From: Micromonospora gifhornensis
GTDB lineage: Bacteria; Actinomycetota; Actinomycetes; Mycobacteriales; Micromonosporaceae
Direction of reading: 5' to 3'
Assembly: GCF_016863515.1 (NCBI RefSeq)
Contig: NZ_BOPA01000008.1
Coordinates: 1 to 64,000, forward strand
Length of the DNA: 64,000 nt
The notes beneath the pieces were generated by a model that was given only the letters and a program-made list of their open reading frames with translations, made no database searches and had not been told where the DNA came from. Below, piece after piece: positions 37,101 through 45,900 of this stretch (within the stretch, counting starts at the first letter, position 1; each line of letters starts with the position of its first letter). The position numbers were made by a program, and so were the translations under genes.

Positions 37101-37383
37101 GGCGTTGAACCAGAACGGCACGGTGCTCTACGTCGACCCGCAGGTCGGGCTGGTCAGCGATCAACCGCTGTACCGGTACCACGGGGCGGCGCACCCGTTC
37201 AACGCGGTCGACGCGGACGTGCTGGTGCTCGACGGCGGCGCCCGGCCCATGCCGCTGGCCGGGTTGCGTCGGGGCATCTACAGCCAGCGACCGGATCTGC
37301 CCCGATATCCGCCGGCGGAGGAGTTCGAGGGGTACGGCGACCCGTACCTCAACCGGGTGCACCTGCTCGGCGAATCCGGCTGA
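34198..37383 (+). CDS. CpnT-like polymorphic toxin with C-terminal papain-fold (glutamine deamidase) domain
   Basis: A 1061-residue polymorphic toxin. Residues ~1-150: WXG100-like CpnT N-terminal domain (IPHPLDYSPWDLPGWIYEAL, EAPLPVLLAVSHELGRVVEECG). About 140-180: a hydrophobic hairpin (LELGILVIELLALAV). About 180-330: Ala/Gly-rich region. About 330-650: long Pro/Ser/Ala linker. About 655-770: helical charged segment. About 830-1061: Tox-PL-like papain fold with nucleophile C861 in NCLDC, H965 in GGAHIWVAL and D980/Q982 in YVDPQVG, the candidate triad of toxin glutamine deamidases. It presumably leaves the cell by a type VII-like route and modifies a target Gln. The divergent SUKH fusion gene is the likely immunity. 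Confidence 0.88.
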   Translation: MTLLPSPIPHPLDYSPWDLPGWIYEALDWVIGVEWPEGDERAVWDLADQWYAAAASLAGPQADASTAAAEVHQGYGGVGAVATAFGGVWRRVADGEEAPLPVLLAVSHELGRVVEECGCDIEGAKLEVWIELGILVIELLALAVAAVLTAGAASPAAAGVIAATRFLVQQIFRRLLAQLARKSLKQGLKEVGERAAKQVTATGARGLGRHAAREGLTEAAQETGVNLATQVYQQNTGRRHELDVTDLSTNAIGGLAGGAAASLAGLGRHATGGGARMAEHLGREMTGEVIADQAASLATGQGLTSLEDAARAAASGARGSATGQADRALQARLDGQLAALSGPTLPTVLPGPAVPVPSVPVPSAPELTLPLAGGASSQPAPLTESAQSVAIPAQRISAEPPAVGLIGEPPAVGQFDSTSLAAGPALPLSTAEGGLGQQPSHAGGPVSLAGPGLNEASQALPGSALTTETAPTPGSASTTEPGSTPEPAQPGREVPASAQSSVAAVSPASTAGLVDVSGPALSTVAPPSVVPGVATGPDMTAAGGGVVNGPAHPSVPAHPSAPAHAPSPVAAVGISGSSTATGSAAAGPVMDRVPGAPTTRPEAGSPSSAPARPESPPAPHRSALVEALVPNAPAVNSPGRVTPPTAPPTPPDPDASRAAEYDALERRRYQGYYESQRAWFEEKRRLDETMRLRSQADEHYQRASDFAAYARQLHRAGHRDASANWQQAANAETRAYGRCLDLADAVASGAVVPDVVAVDRPEDFHRINDDVGDLAVGAIDTGDRSALTGDDHPPPIDRSRRYGQPGGLRPPLALHQRDVEQQLPRDEAGNVVRTADPRAGDWFGLMNDGGPRADPTRGINCLDCTLSLYDTWVHGRPRVAAPRTFDAYQAGDVTRPLNGEQDGTGRVEDVTGGRFQRLCDGTARTPAELQRALDTGYRNLRDQLVLGGHGSFAFVVNHLERGGAHIWVALNQNGTVLYVDPQVGLVSDQPLYRYHGAAHPFNAVDADVLVLDGGARPMPLAGLRRGIYSQRPDLPRYPPAEEFEGYGDPYLNRVHLLGESG

Positions 37384-37571
37384 CCGTCACCACCGGGCCG
37401 AGGGAGGCAGGCGACCGTCCGGCACGGGTGAGGCCGTCACGCCGGTGCGGTCCGCGACTGTCGACGGCGTGGCGGGTCGCACATCCGGGGTGGTCGATGA
37501 CGAGCCGAGTGTGGGCGCCGGTAGTAGCCTGACCGGCGGTTCCCCCGTCGGGGGAGGAACGGTGGGAGCTC

Positions 37572-38792
37572 ATGTCGGTAGGTCGCCGCGCGGCGCGGCT
37601 CGCGACGGTCTGCGTGTTCCTCGGCGGGCTGGTGACGCTCGGTGCCGCACCGGCGCACGCCGACGAGGACCGGGTGCGCGTCCGGTCGGCCGGCAGCTTC
37701 ACCGCGGGCCGGGCCGCCCAGGACGTCCGGCTGGAGGTACGCAAACGTACCGACGGCTGTGTACGGGTGCGGGGCGCGCTGGGGCTCAGTCTGCCCGGCG
37801 TACGACCCGAGCAGGTCGCCGTCCAGGCGGAGGTCGACCGCCGATGGGTGTCCGTGCCGGTCTCCGGCGCCGACGGGCTGGTGACCACCGCGCCGGTCGC
37901 CCCGGCCAGGGACGAACTCTGCAAGCGCAAGGGCACGGTGCTCCGTTTCCGGGTGGCGTTCGGCGCCGAGGCTCCCGGGGGGCGGCTGGTCGTGACGGGC
38001 GAGGCGGTCACGGCGCGCGGTGTCCTGCTGGGGCGTGCCGTCGCGGAGTCCCGGGTGAACGGTGGCCGTGTCGCCCCGTCGCCGTCCCCCTCGCCGTCTC
38101 CCAGCCCCACTCTGGACGAGGTGGTCGAGACGCCGCCCGCGCCCACCGCGACGGTGGCGTTGGCGGTGGACAGCCCGGGGGAGGCGAGCCAGGCAGCCAA
38201 CCAGTCCGGCGGCATCTCGTCGGTGATGTACGTCGGCATCGCCATGGTCGCGGCCGGTGCCCTGCTCATCGGGCTGCTGGTGTTCCGCTCACGCCGGGAT
38301 CGGCGGCAGCGTGGCGAGCAGGCCGACGTCCCGCTGCCGGGTAATCCGGGCGGCACCACCTACCGTTCCACCAGGTCTTCGGTGCCGACGCAGGCCGGTC
38401 CGCAGGTGCTGCCGCCGCCCGGTCCGCAGGCGGTGCCGCCGCCAGCACCCGGCCAGGTGTACGGGACGGGTCGACCGCCCACGCCCCGCGTTTACGGCGG
38501 CGGTACGCCGACGGCCCGGCCCACCGGCGGCCTGTACGGTGCGCGGCCGACCGGTGCCGGCGACCAGAGCCCGGCCGCCCCGGCCGAGACCGCTCCCGCC
38601 GGCTCCGCGACCGCACCGCCGGTGTCCAGCCCTGCGGCGGTACCGCCGGTGTCGGGCTCTGCGACCGTGCCGCCGGTGTCCGGCTCCGCGGCCGTGCCGC
38701 CGGTGCAGGGCGGGTCGCCGGGGTGGCAGGACCCGCCGCCGCCCGCCGCGGCAGGCGACGATCCCAGGTACGGGGGCGGGCTGCCCGGCTGA
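37572..38792 (+). CDS. cell-surface anchored protein with Pro-rich cytoplasmic tail
   Basis: A 406-residue protein. Signal peptide about 1-30 (ARLATVCVFLGGLVTLGAAPAHA), an extracellular beta-like domain about 31-165 with two cysteines, a (PS)n spacer near 168-178, one transmembrane helix about 217-236 (MYVGIAMVAAGALLIGLLVF), and then a ~165-residue cytoplasmic tail rich in Pro, Gly and repeated PPVSGSA units. Family not recognised. GGGAG lies shortly before the ATG. Placed between the toxin island and manB; function unknown. The preceding 188 bp (37384-37571) have no gene. Confidence 0.75.
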   Translation: MSVGRRAARLATVCVFLGGLVTLGAAPAHADEDRVRVRSAGSFTAGRAAQDVRLEVRKRTDGCVRVRGALGLSLPGVRPEQVAVQAEVDRRWVSVPVSGADGLVTTAPVAPARDELCKRKGTVLRFRVAFGAEAPGGRLVVTGEAVTARGVLLGRAVAESRVNGGRVAPSPSPSPSPSPTLDEVVETPPAPTATVALAVDSPGEASQAANQSGGISSVMYVGIAMVAAGALLIGLLVFRSRRDRRQRGEQADVPLPGNPGGTTYRSTRSSVPTQAGPQVLPPPGPQAVPPPAPGQVYGTGRPPTPRVYGGGTPTARPTGGLYGARPTGAGDQSPAAPAETAPAGSATAPPVSSPAAVPPVSGSATVPPVSGSAAVPPVQGGSPGWQDPPPPAAAGDDPRYGGGLPG

Positions 38793-38861
38793 GCCGGGGT
38801 GGGGGCCGTGCCTCCGATACGCTCAGCTTTGTTGACGGACCGCAGTCGAGGAGTGGAACTG

Positions 38862-40241
38862 GTGTCTGATCTGTCCCAGATCGTCAAGGCGTACGACGTC
38901 CGTGGGACGGTGCCGCAGCAGTGGGACGAGGGGGTTGCCGCCGCCTTGGGCTCCGCCTTCGCGCAGATGCTCGACGCCACCGGCGATGCGGGAAAGGCCG
39001 TGCTGATCGGGCACGACATGCGCGCCTCCGGCCCGGCGCTGGCGGCCGCCTTCGCGACCGGCGTACGCGCCGAGGGGCGTGCGGTCATCGAGATCGGGCT
39101 CGCCTCGACCGACATGATCTACTACGCCTCCGGTTCGTTGGATCTGCCTGGCGCGATGTTCACCGCCAGTCACAATCCGGCGCAGTACAACGGCATCAAG
39201 ATGTGCCACGCGGGAGCCCGCCCGGTCGGGCAGGACACCGGGTTGGCCGAGGTCCGTGAGCGGGCGCAGGCGCTGCTGGACAAGGGCGAGCCGGTCGGTG
39301 AGCCGACCGCGCCGGTGCACCGGCAGGATCTGCTCGCCGACTACGCGGCGCACCTGCGCACGTTGGTGGACCTGTCCGGCATCCGGCCGTTGACCGTGGT
39401 CGTGGACGCGGGCAACGGGATGGCCGGGCACACCGTGCCCAGCGTGCTCGGTGACGCCGCGTTGGCGGCCCTGCCGTTGCGGATCGTGCCGATGTACTTC
39501 GAGTTGGACGGCACGTTCCCCAACCACGAGGCCAACCCGCTGGACCCGGCCAACCTGGTCGACCTGCAACGCGCGGTGGTGGCGCACGGCGCGGACATCG
39601 GCCTGGCGTTCGACGGGGACGCCGACCGCTGCTTCGTCATCGACGAGCGCGGCGAGCCGGTCTCGCCGTCGGCGATCACCGCGCTGGTCGCGGCCCGGGA
39701 GTTGGCCAAGCACCCCGGCTCGACTGTCATCCACAACCTGATCACCTCACAGGCGGTGCCGGAGATCATCCGGGAGCACGGCGGCGAGCCGGTGGTGGCC
39801 CGGGTGGGGCACTCGTTCATCAAGGCGGAGATGGCGCGTACCAACGCGATTTTCGGTGGTGAACACTCCGCCCACTACTACTTCCGGGATTTCTGGTTCG
39901 CCGACACCGGCATGCTGGCCGCGATGCACACCCTGGCCGCGCTCGGCGAGCAGCCGCAGCCGCTCTCCGTGCTCGGTGCCGAGTACGAGCGGTACGTCGC
40001 CTCCGGTGAGATCAACTCCACGGTGACGGACCAGGCCGCCAAGGTCGCCGAGGTGCGGGCCGCCTACCCGGATGCCGAGGTCGACGAACTGGACGGACTG
40101 ACCCTGCGCTTCCCGGACGGGGCGTGGTTCAACCTGCGTGCCTCGAACACCGAGCCGTTGCTGCGGCTCAATGTCGAGGCGCCCACTGTGCAGCGAATGA
40201 CGTCGCTGCGCGACGACGTGCTCGACCGGGTACGCCGATAA
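38862..40241 (+). CDS. manB: phosphomannomutase/phosphoglucomutase ManB
   Basis: A 459-residue alpha-D-phosphohexomutase interconverting mannose-6-P and mannose-1-P (or the glucose phosphates). Active serine in MFTASHNPAQYNGIK, magnesium loop AFDGDADRCF, sugar-binding GGEHSAHYYF, phosphate-binding RASNTEPLLRLN. The GTG start is chosen because GAGGAG precedes it and the protein then begins SDLSQIVKAYDVRG; an upstream GTG-type frame is longer but lacks similarity. It supplies GDP-mannose for mannosylation of lipids, glycoproteins and wall polymers. First of a run that includes Trm112, an isomerase and manA. Confidence 0.94.
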   Translation: MSDLSQIVKAYDVRGTVPQQWDEGVAAALGSAFAQMLDATGDAGKAVLIGHDMRASGPALAAAFATGVRAEGRAVIEIGLASTDMIYYASGSLDLPGAMFTASHNPAQYNGIKMCHAGARPVGQDTGLAEVRERAQALLDKGEPVGEPTAPVHRQDLLADYAAHLRTLVDLSGIRPLTVVVDAGNGMAGHTVPSVLGDAALAALPLRIVPMYFELDGTFPNHEANPLDPANLVDLQRAVVAHGADIGLAFDGDADRCFVIDERGEPVSPSAITALVAARELAKHPGSTVIHNLITSQAVPEIIREHGGEPVVARVGHSFIKAEMARTNAIFGGEHSAHYYFRDFWFADTGMLAAMHTLAALGEQPQPLSVLGAEYERYVASGEINSTVTDQAAKVAEVRAAYPDAEVDELDGLTLRFPDGAWFNLRASNTEPLLRLNVEAPTVQRMTSLRDDVLDRVRR

Positions 40242-40303
40242 GATCGCTCGCGCCGTTCGGTGCCGCCGATCGGTGAAACCGCATACGTGGAAGGAGCCGC
40301 GCC

Positions 40304-40486
40304 GTGGCCCTCGACCCGCAGTTGCTGGAAATCCTCGCCTGCCCGGACACCCACCATGCCCCGCTCGACTACGACGCGCAGGCACAGACGCTGACCTGCA
40401 CCGAGTGCGGCCGGATCTTCGAGGTCCGGGACGACGTCCCGGTGCTGCTGCTGGACGAGGCACGCGGCCCTGCGGAGCGGTCGTGA
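40304..40486 (+). CDS. Trm112 family zinc-ribbon protein
   Basis: A 60-residue Trm112/YcaR-like protein: LLEILACPDTHHAPLDYD, then LTCTECGRIFEVRDDVPVLL. One Cys in the N-terminal CP and a CxxC hairpin are visible; the fourth ligand may be His. Bacterial members of this family occur beside sugar-phosphate genes and may act as small partners or activators. The stop overlaps the following GTG. Confidence 0.9.
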   Translation: MALDPQLLEILACPDTHHAPLDYDAQAQTLTCTECGRIFEVRDDVPVLLLDEARGPAERS

Positions 40487-41679
40487 TCGACGGGACGGCC
40501 GGGGTCAGCGGCCACCGCCACGCCGACGACCGACTGCTCGACGACCCGAAGGCGTTGGCCGAGCGGGATCCGGGTGGCATGCTGCGGCACACCGCCTCGG
40601 CCGGCGCGCAGGTGCGCGAGTCCGCCGCGCTGGCCGCCGAGGCGAACCTGTCGATGCTCGCCGACGACGGCCGTCCCCGCGCGGTCGTGATCGCCGGCAT
40701 CGGCACCGCCGGGCGTACCGGTGACGTGCTGGCCACGGTCGCCGGGCCGCGCTGCCCGGTGCCGGTCATTGCGCACCGCAGCGCGGGCGTGCCGGGCTGG
40801 GTCGGTGCCGCCGACGTGGTGATCGCGGTCAGCGCCTCCGGTCGCAGCCCGGAGGCGCTCGGTGCCGCCGAGGCGGCGCACCGGCGCGGTGCCCGGCTGG
40901 TGGCCGTCGGCCCGGCCGACTCCCAGTTGCAGTCACTTGCCGAGCGGGCCCGTGCCCCGTTCATCCCGGTGCCCCGCCGGGCACCGGCGCGGGCCAGCCT
41001 CTGGGGCCTCACCGTGCCGGTGCTGCTCGCCGCCCGGGCGCTCGGTCTGGTGAAGGTCAACGAGGCGGACCTCGCCGAGACGGCGGCCCGGCTGGACGCC
41101 GACGCCGACCGCTGTCGGCCCACCGCGGAGTCCTTCGTCAACCCGGCGAAGTCGCTCGCCCTCGGCCTGGCCGGCTCCATCCCGATCGTGTGGGGTTCGT
41201 CCCCGCTCGCCTCGGTCGCGGCTCGCCGGTTCGGTGACACCCTGTCGGCCAACGCCCGCTACCCGGTGGTCACCGGGGCGCTCGGCGAGGCGGGCCGGGG
41301 TCGGGTCGGTCTGCTCGACGGCGTCTTCGGCGGCCTCGCCGAGGGCGAGCGGGACATCTTCGCCGACCCGGAGGAGTCGACGCCCGACGGCACCCGGCTG
41401 CGGCTGGTGCTGCTGCGCGACGGTGGCCTGAACGCCGAGGACGACGCCGACGAGCCTCTCGCGGTGGAGGAGCGGCGCGCCGACGCGGTGCAGACGCTCG
41501 CCGAGCGGCGGGGCGTACGGTGCGATGTGGTGACCGCCGAGGGCGGTTCGGCGCTGGAACGGCTGGCCTCCCTGGTGGCGGTGCCGGACTTCGCCTCGAT
41601 CTATCTGGCCCTGGCACACGGCCTGGATCCGATGGCGGTGCCGGCGATCACGGAGATGAAGGAGCTGGCCAACCAGTGA
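40483..41679 (+). CDS. SIS-domain sugar isomerase (phosphoglucose/phosphomannose isomerase-like)
   Basis: A 398-residue protein with an N-terminal SIS domain (residues ~60-170: AVVIAGIGTAGRTGDVLA, IAVSASGRSPEALGAAEAA) and a C-terminal half of the phosphoglucose/phosphomannose isomerase C-terminal family (IPIVWGSSPLASVAARRFGDTLSANARYPV). It starts at a GTG overlapping the Trm112 stop; an earlier in-frame start is a shadow. Probably isomerises fructose-6-P with mannose-6-P or glucose-6-P, complementing ManA downstream. Confidence 0.85.
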   Translation: MIDGTAGVSGHRHADDRLLDDPKALAERDPGGMLRHTASAGAQVRESAALAAEANLSMLADDGRPRAVVIAGIGTAGRTGDVLATVAGPRCPVPVIAHRSAGVPGWVGAADVVIAVSASGRSPEALGAAEAAHRRGARLVAVGPADSQLQSLAERARAPFIPVPRRAPARASLWGLTVPVLLAARALGLVKVNEADLAETAARLDADADRCRPTAESFVNPAKSLALGLAGSIPIVWGSSPLASVAARRFGDTLSANARYPVVTGALGEAGRGRVGLLDGVFGGLAEGERDIFADPEESTPDGTRLRLVLLRDGGLNAEDDADEPLAVEERRADAVQTLAERRGVRCDVVTAEGGSALERLASLVAVPDFASIYLALAHGLDPMAVPAITEMKELANQ

Positions 41680-41695
41680 CCGGAACAGCGGCGGC

Positions 41696-42649
41696 ATGAG
41701 CGCCGGGGGCGGCACCAGGGCGATCGTCGCGGCGTTGCTGGCCAATCTCGGCATCGCGGTGACGAAGTTCGTGGCGTACCTGCTGACGATGTCGTCGTCG
41801 ATGCTGGCGGAGTCGATCCACTCGGTCGCCGACACCGGAAACCAGGCACTGCTGCTGGTCGGTGGCAAGCGGGCCCGGCGGGCACCCACCGCGCAGCATC
41901 CCTTCGGCTACGGCCGGGAGCGTTACGTCTACGCGTTCATCGTCGCCATCGTGCTGTTCAGCCTGGGCGGGGTCTTCGCGCTCTACGAGGCGTGGCACAA
42001 GTGGTCGGATCCACACGGGATCACCAGCTGGCAATGGGTGCCGGTGGCGGTGCTGCTGGTGGCGATCGGGTTGGAGTCGTTCTCGTTCCGTACCGCGATC
42101 AAGGAGTCCAACCTGGTCCGGGGCCGGCAGTCCTGGGCCAGGTTCATCCGCCGGTCCAAGGCGCCGGAGTTGCCGGTGGTGCTGCTGGAGGACTTCGGCG
42201 CCCTGGTCGGTCTGCTCTTCGCGCTGTTCGGCGTGGGGATGACCCTGGCCACCGGCGACGGCCGGTGGGACGCGGCGGGCACCGCGATGATCGGCCTGCT
42301 GCTTGTCACGATCGCGATCGTGCTCGCCCTGGAGACCAAGAGCCTGCTGCTCGGGGAGGGCGCCGAGCCGGCCGAGATCGCCGCCATCGAGCAGGCGGTC
42401 ACCGGCGGGCCGGAGGTCGAGCGGATCATCCACATGAAGACGCTCTACCTCGGCCCGGAGGAGTTGATGGTGGCCGCGAAGATCGCGGTGGCGCGCTGGG
42501 AGACCGCCGAGGAGTTGGCGCGCGGCATCGACGCGGTGGAGGCCCGGATCCGTGCGGCGGTGCCGACCGCCAAGGTGATCTATCTGGAGCCGGACATCTA
42601 CCGGGGAGAGGCCGGGCCGGCGGAGGCGTCCGGTCGATCGGGGAGCTGA
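41696..42649 (+). CDS. cation diffusion facilitator transporter
   Basis: A 317-residue CDF protein with five or six membrane segments and a C-terminal cytoplasmic dimerisation domain. Metal-site motifs include ESIHSVADTGNQ in TM2 and LEDFGALVGL in TM5, so one of the usual aspartates is represented by an E-D pair. This branch (RxxxHPFGYGRERYVYAF) is widespread in actinobacteria beside manA and is thought to export a divalent metal such as zinc or manganese. Closely spaced with its neighbours (16 and 3 bp). Confidence 0.88.
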   Translation: MSAGGGTRAIVAALLANLGIAVTKFVAYLLTMSSSMLAESIHSVADTGNQALLLVGGKRARRAPTAQHPFGYGRERYVYAFIVAIVLFSLGGVFALYEAWHKWSDPHGITSWQWVPVAVLLVAIGLESFSFRTAIKESNLVRGRQSWARFIRRSKAPELPVVLLEDFGALVGLLFALFGVGMTLATGDGRWDAAGTAMIGLLLVTIAIVLALETKSLLLGEGAEPAEIAAIEQAVTGGPEVERIIHMKTLYLGPEELMVAAKIAVARWETAEELARGIDAVEARIRAAVPTAKVIYLEPDIYRGEAGPAEASGRSGS

Positions 42650-42652
42650 CCG

Positions 42653-43828
42653 GTGGAACTGCTGTACGGGCCGATCAAGGACTACGCGTGGGGTTCCCGC
42701 TGCGCCATCGCCGAGTTGCAGGGGCGTCCGGTGCCCAGCGAGGGCCCGGAGGCTGAACTGTGGTTGGGCGCTCATCCGGGTGCGCCGGCCAGCGTCGACC
42801 GGGACGGTGGCCGGGTCGCCCTGACCGAGGTGCTCGCCGCCGATCCGGCCGGCTGGCTCGGCCGGCGGGTCGTCGACCGGTTCGGCGCGCGACTGCCGTT
42901 CCTGCTGAAGGTGCTGGCCGCTGCGGCTCCGCTGAGCTTGCAGGCCCATCCGGACGCCGAGCAGGCCCGAGCGGGGTACGCCGCCGACGATGCCCGGTGC
43001 GACGGGCACCGCAACTACGTCGACCCGTTCCACAAGCCGGAGTTGCTTGTGGCGCTCGGGCCGATGGAGGCGCTCTGCGGTTTCCGGGATCCGGCGGTCT
43101 CGGCCGAGGTGTTGGCGGGGCTCGGCGTACCGGAGTTGGGGCCGGTGCTCGACGCGCTCGATGCCGGTGCGGCCGGGTTGGCCGAGGCCGTACGCCTGCT
43201 GCTGACCTGGCCGACGGCGGACCGTGCCGGGCTGGTGGCGGCGGTGCGCAAGGCGTCGGTGCGCAGGGCGGCGGTGGCCGGGCCGGACGCGGAACTGGTC
43301 GAGTTGCTGGCCGAGGCGTACCCGGCCGATCCGGGGGTGGTGGTGGCGTTGCTGCTCAACCGGGTGCGGTTGGCGCCGGGCGAGGCCATCTGGATGCCCG
43401 CCGGAAATCTGCACGCCTACCTGCGCGGTACGGGTGTGGAGGTGATGGCGGCCAGCGACAACGTCCTGCGTGGCGGGCTCACTCGCAAGCGCGTGGACGT
43501 GGCCGAACTGCTCCGGGTGCTTCGTTTCGAGGTGCTCGACCAGCCGGTGGTGGCGCCCCGACCGGTTGCGGACGGGGTGGTGACCTGGCCGGTTCCGGTG
43601 ACGGATTTCGCACTGCACCGGGTGACGGTGGGTCGACAGCCCGAGGTCACCTTGACGGTGCCGGGGCCGTGGCTGGTGTTGTGCACGTCCGGGCAGGTGG
43701 ACGTCGCCGACATGGTCGCCCCGGTGACGCTCGGGACGGGGCAGGCCGCGGTGGGGTCCGCCGCCGGCGGGTCACTCACGGTCAGCGGTGCGGGTGAGGT
43801 GTACGTCGCGTCGCCGGGGCACTGCTGA
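42653..43828 (+). CDS. manA: mannose-6-phosphate isomerase, class I
   Basis: A 391-residue type I phosphomannose isomerase: YGPIKDYAWGSRCAIAEL at the N-terminus, ELWLGAHPGAPA, PFLLKVLAAAAPLSLQAHPDAEQA (zinc ligands including the QAHPD His), FHKPELLVAL, and EAIWMPAGNLHAYLRG. It links fructose-6-P to mannose metabolism. It starts at a GTG 3 bp after the CDF gene, so it is in the same operon as manB. Confidence 0.92.
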   Translation: MELLYGPIKDYAWGSRCAIAELQGRPVPSEGPEAELWLGAHPGAPASVDRDGGRVALTEVLAADPAGWLGRRVVDRFGARLPFLLKVLAAAAPLSLQAHPDAEQARAGYAADDARCDGHRNYVDPFHKPELLVALGPMEALCGFRDPAVSAEVLAGLGVPELGPVLDALDAGAAGLAEAVRLLLTWPTADRAGLVAAVRKASVRRAAVAGPDAELVELLAEAYPADPGVVVALLLNRVRLAPGEAIWMPAGNLHAYLRGTGVEVMAASDNVLRGGLTRKRVDVAELLRVLRFEVLDQPVVAPRPVADGVVTWPVPVTDFALHRVTVGRQPEVTLTVPGPWLVLCTSGQVDVADMVAPVTLGTGQAAVGSAAGGSLTVSGAGEVYVASPGHC

Positions 43829-44124
43829 GTCGTCCGGGTTGTCGGAGCGAGGCCGACCTGGCAACACGCGAGTCCGACTTTTCCGGAATAGCTTGACTCG
43901 GCACATGCGGAGTGTGACTCTATGAGTGCGCAGCGTTATCGCGACGAAGGTCCGAGAACGCGCGGGGGAACCAAACCGGGGGGATGCGCGGGGCGGCTGG
44001 AGATGGGCGGTGAAACGTCCGTCACTGGTCGCCCCGTGCGCTGTTTGCCCTCACGCCAGCCGTGATCGGGTGGGCGCGCGTAAAGTGAGAGGTTGCGCAG
44101 CACAATCGTCCGACAGGAGCTTTT
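43829..44124 (+). promoter_or_regulatory. ahcY leader region with structured, possibly ydaO-like elements
   Basis: A 296-bp gene-free stretch before ahcY. It contains GCGGGGGAACCA (43962-43973), a run AACCGGGGGG, and a hairpin GGGCG...CGCCC enclosing GTGA...TCAC around 44005-44034, with GGTGAAAC at 44009-44016. GCGGGGGAACCA and GGTGAAAC resemble, loosely, strings in the cyclic-di-AMP (ydaO) riboswitch. No SAH-riboswitch consensus is visible. AGGAG before the ATG is the ribosome site. Call of a structured leader is tentative. Confidence 0.35.
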
Positions 44125-45624
<1,500 letters not shown>

Positions 45625-45633
45625 TCACCTCGT

Positions 45634-45671
45634 CGAACCGGGTCGACCCTTCCTCGGGTCGGCCCGGTTCG
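45634..45671 (+). terminator. ahcY terminator hairpin
   Basis: CGAACCGGGTCGACCC and GGGTCGGCCCGGTTCG form a 16-bp stem (one G-U) around loop TTCCTC, 9 bp after the ahcY stop and before convergent genes. Confidence 0.85.
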
Positions 45672-45693
45672 GCATGTCAGGCCGGGCTGCGGG

Positions 45694-45849
45694 TCAACGC
45701 GGGTTGCTGCGGCGGCCGGGGCGGATCCAGGTCCAGACGCACCAGATCAGCCAACCCACCGACACCAGCGCGGCCAGGGTGCGTAGCCGCAGCGCGCTGA
45801 GCAGCAGCACCACCGCGAGTACCGCCAGCCACGGCCCGAAACCTCTCAC
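45694..45849 (-). CDS. 51-residue single-pass membrane protein
   Basis: Too short for ordinary ORF listings. GTG at 45847-45849 is preceded by GGGGAGG at good spacing. The protein begins VRGFGPWLAVLAVVLLLSAL, continues RLRTLAALVSVGWLIW and ends RPGRRSNPR: two adjacent hydrophobic stretches (about 6-20 and 24-43) and a basic C-terminus. It follows the RDD gene by 51 bp on the same strand and is probably co-transcribed with it. No family recognised; the ribosome site and hydrophobic composition support a real gene. Confidence 0.6.
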   Translation of the reverse strand: MRGFGPWLAVLAVVLLLSALRLRTLAALVSVGWLIWCVWTWIRPGRRSNPR

Positions 45850-45900
45850 CACTGCCTCCCCGGTGTCCGCTCGACACCGGCCACCGGCATCGCTCGCGTC

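Noticed and set aside
43829..44124. SAH riboswitch before ahcY
   Set aside because: The conserved SAH-riboswitch core strings are not present on reading the leader.
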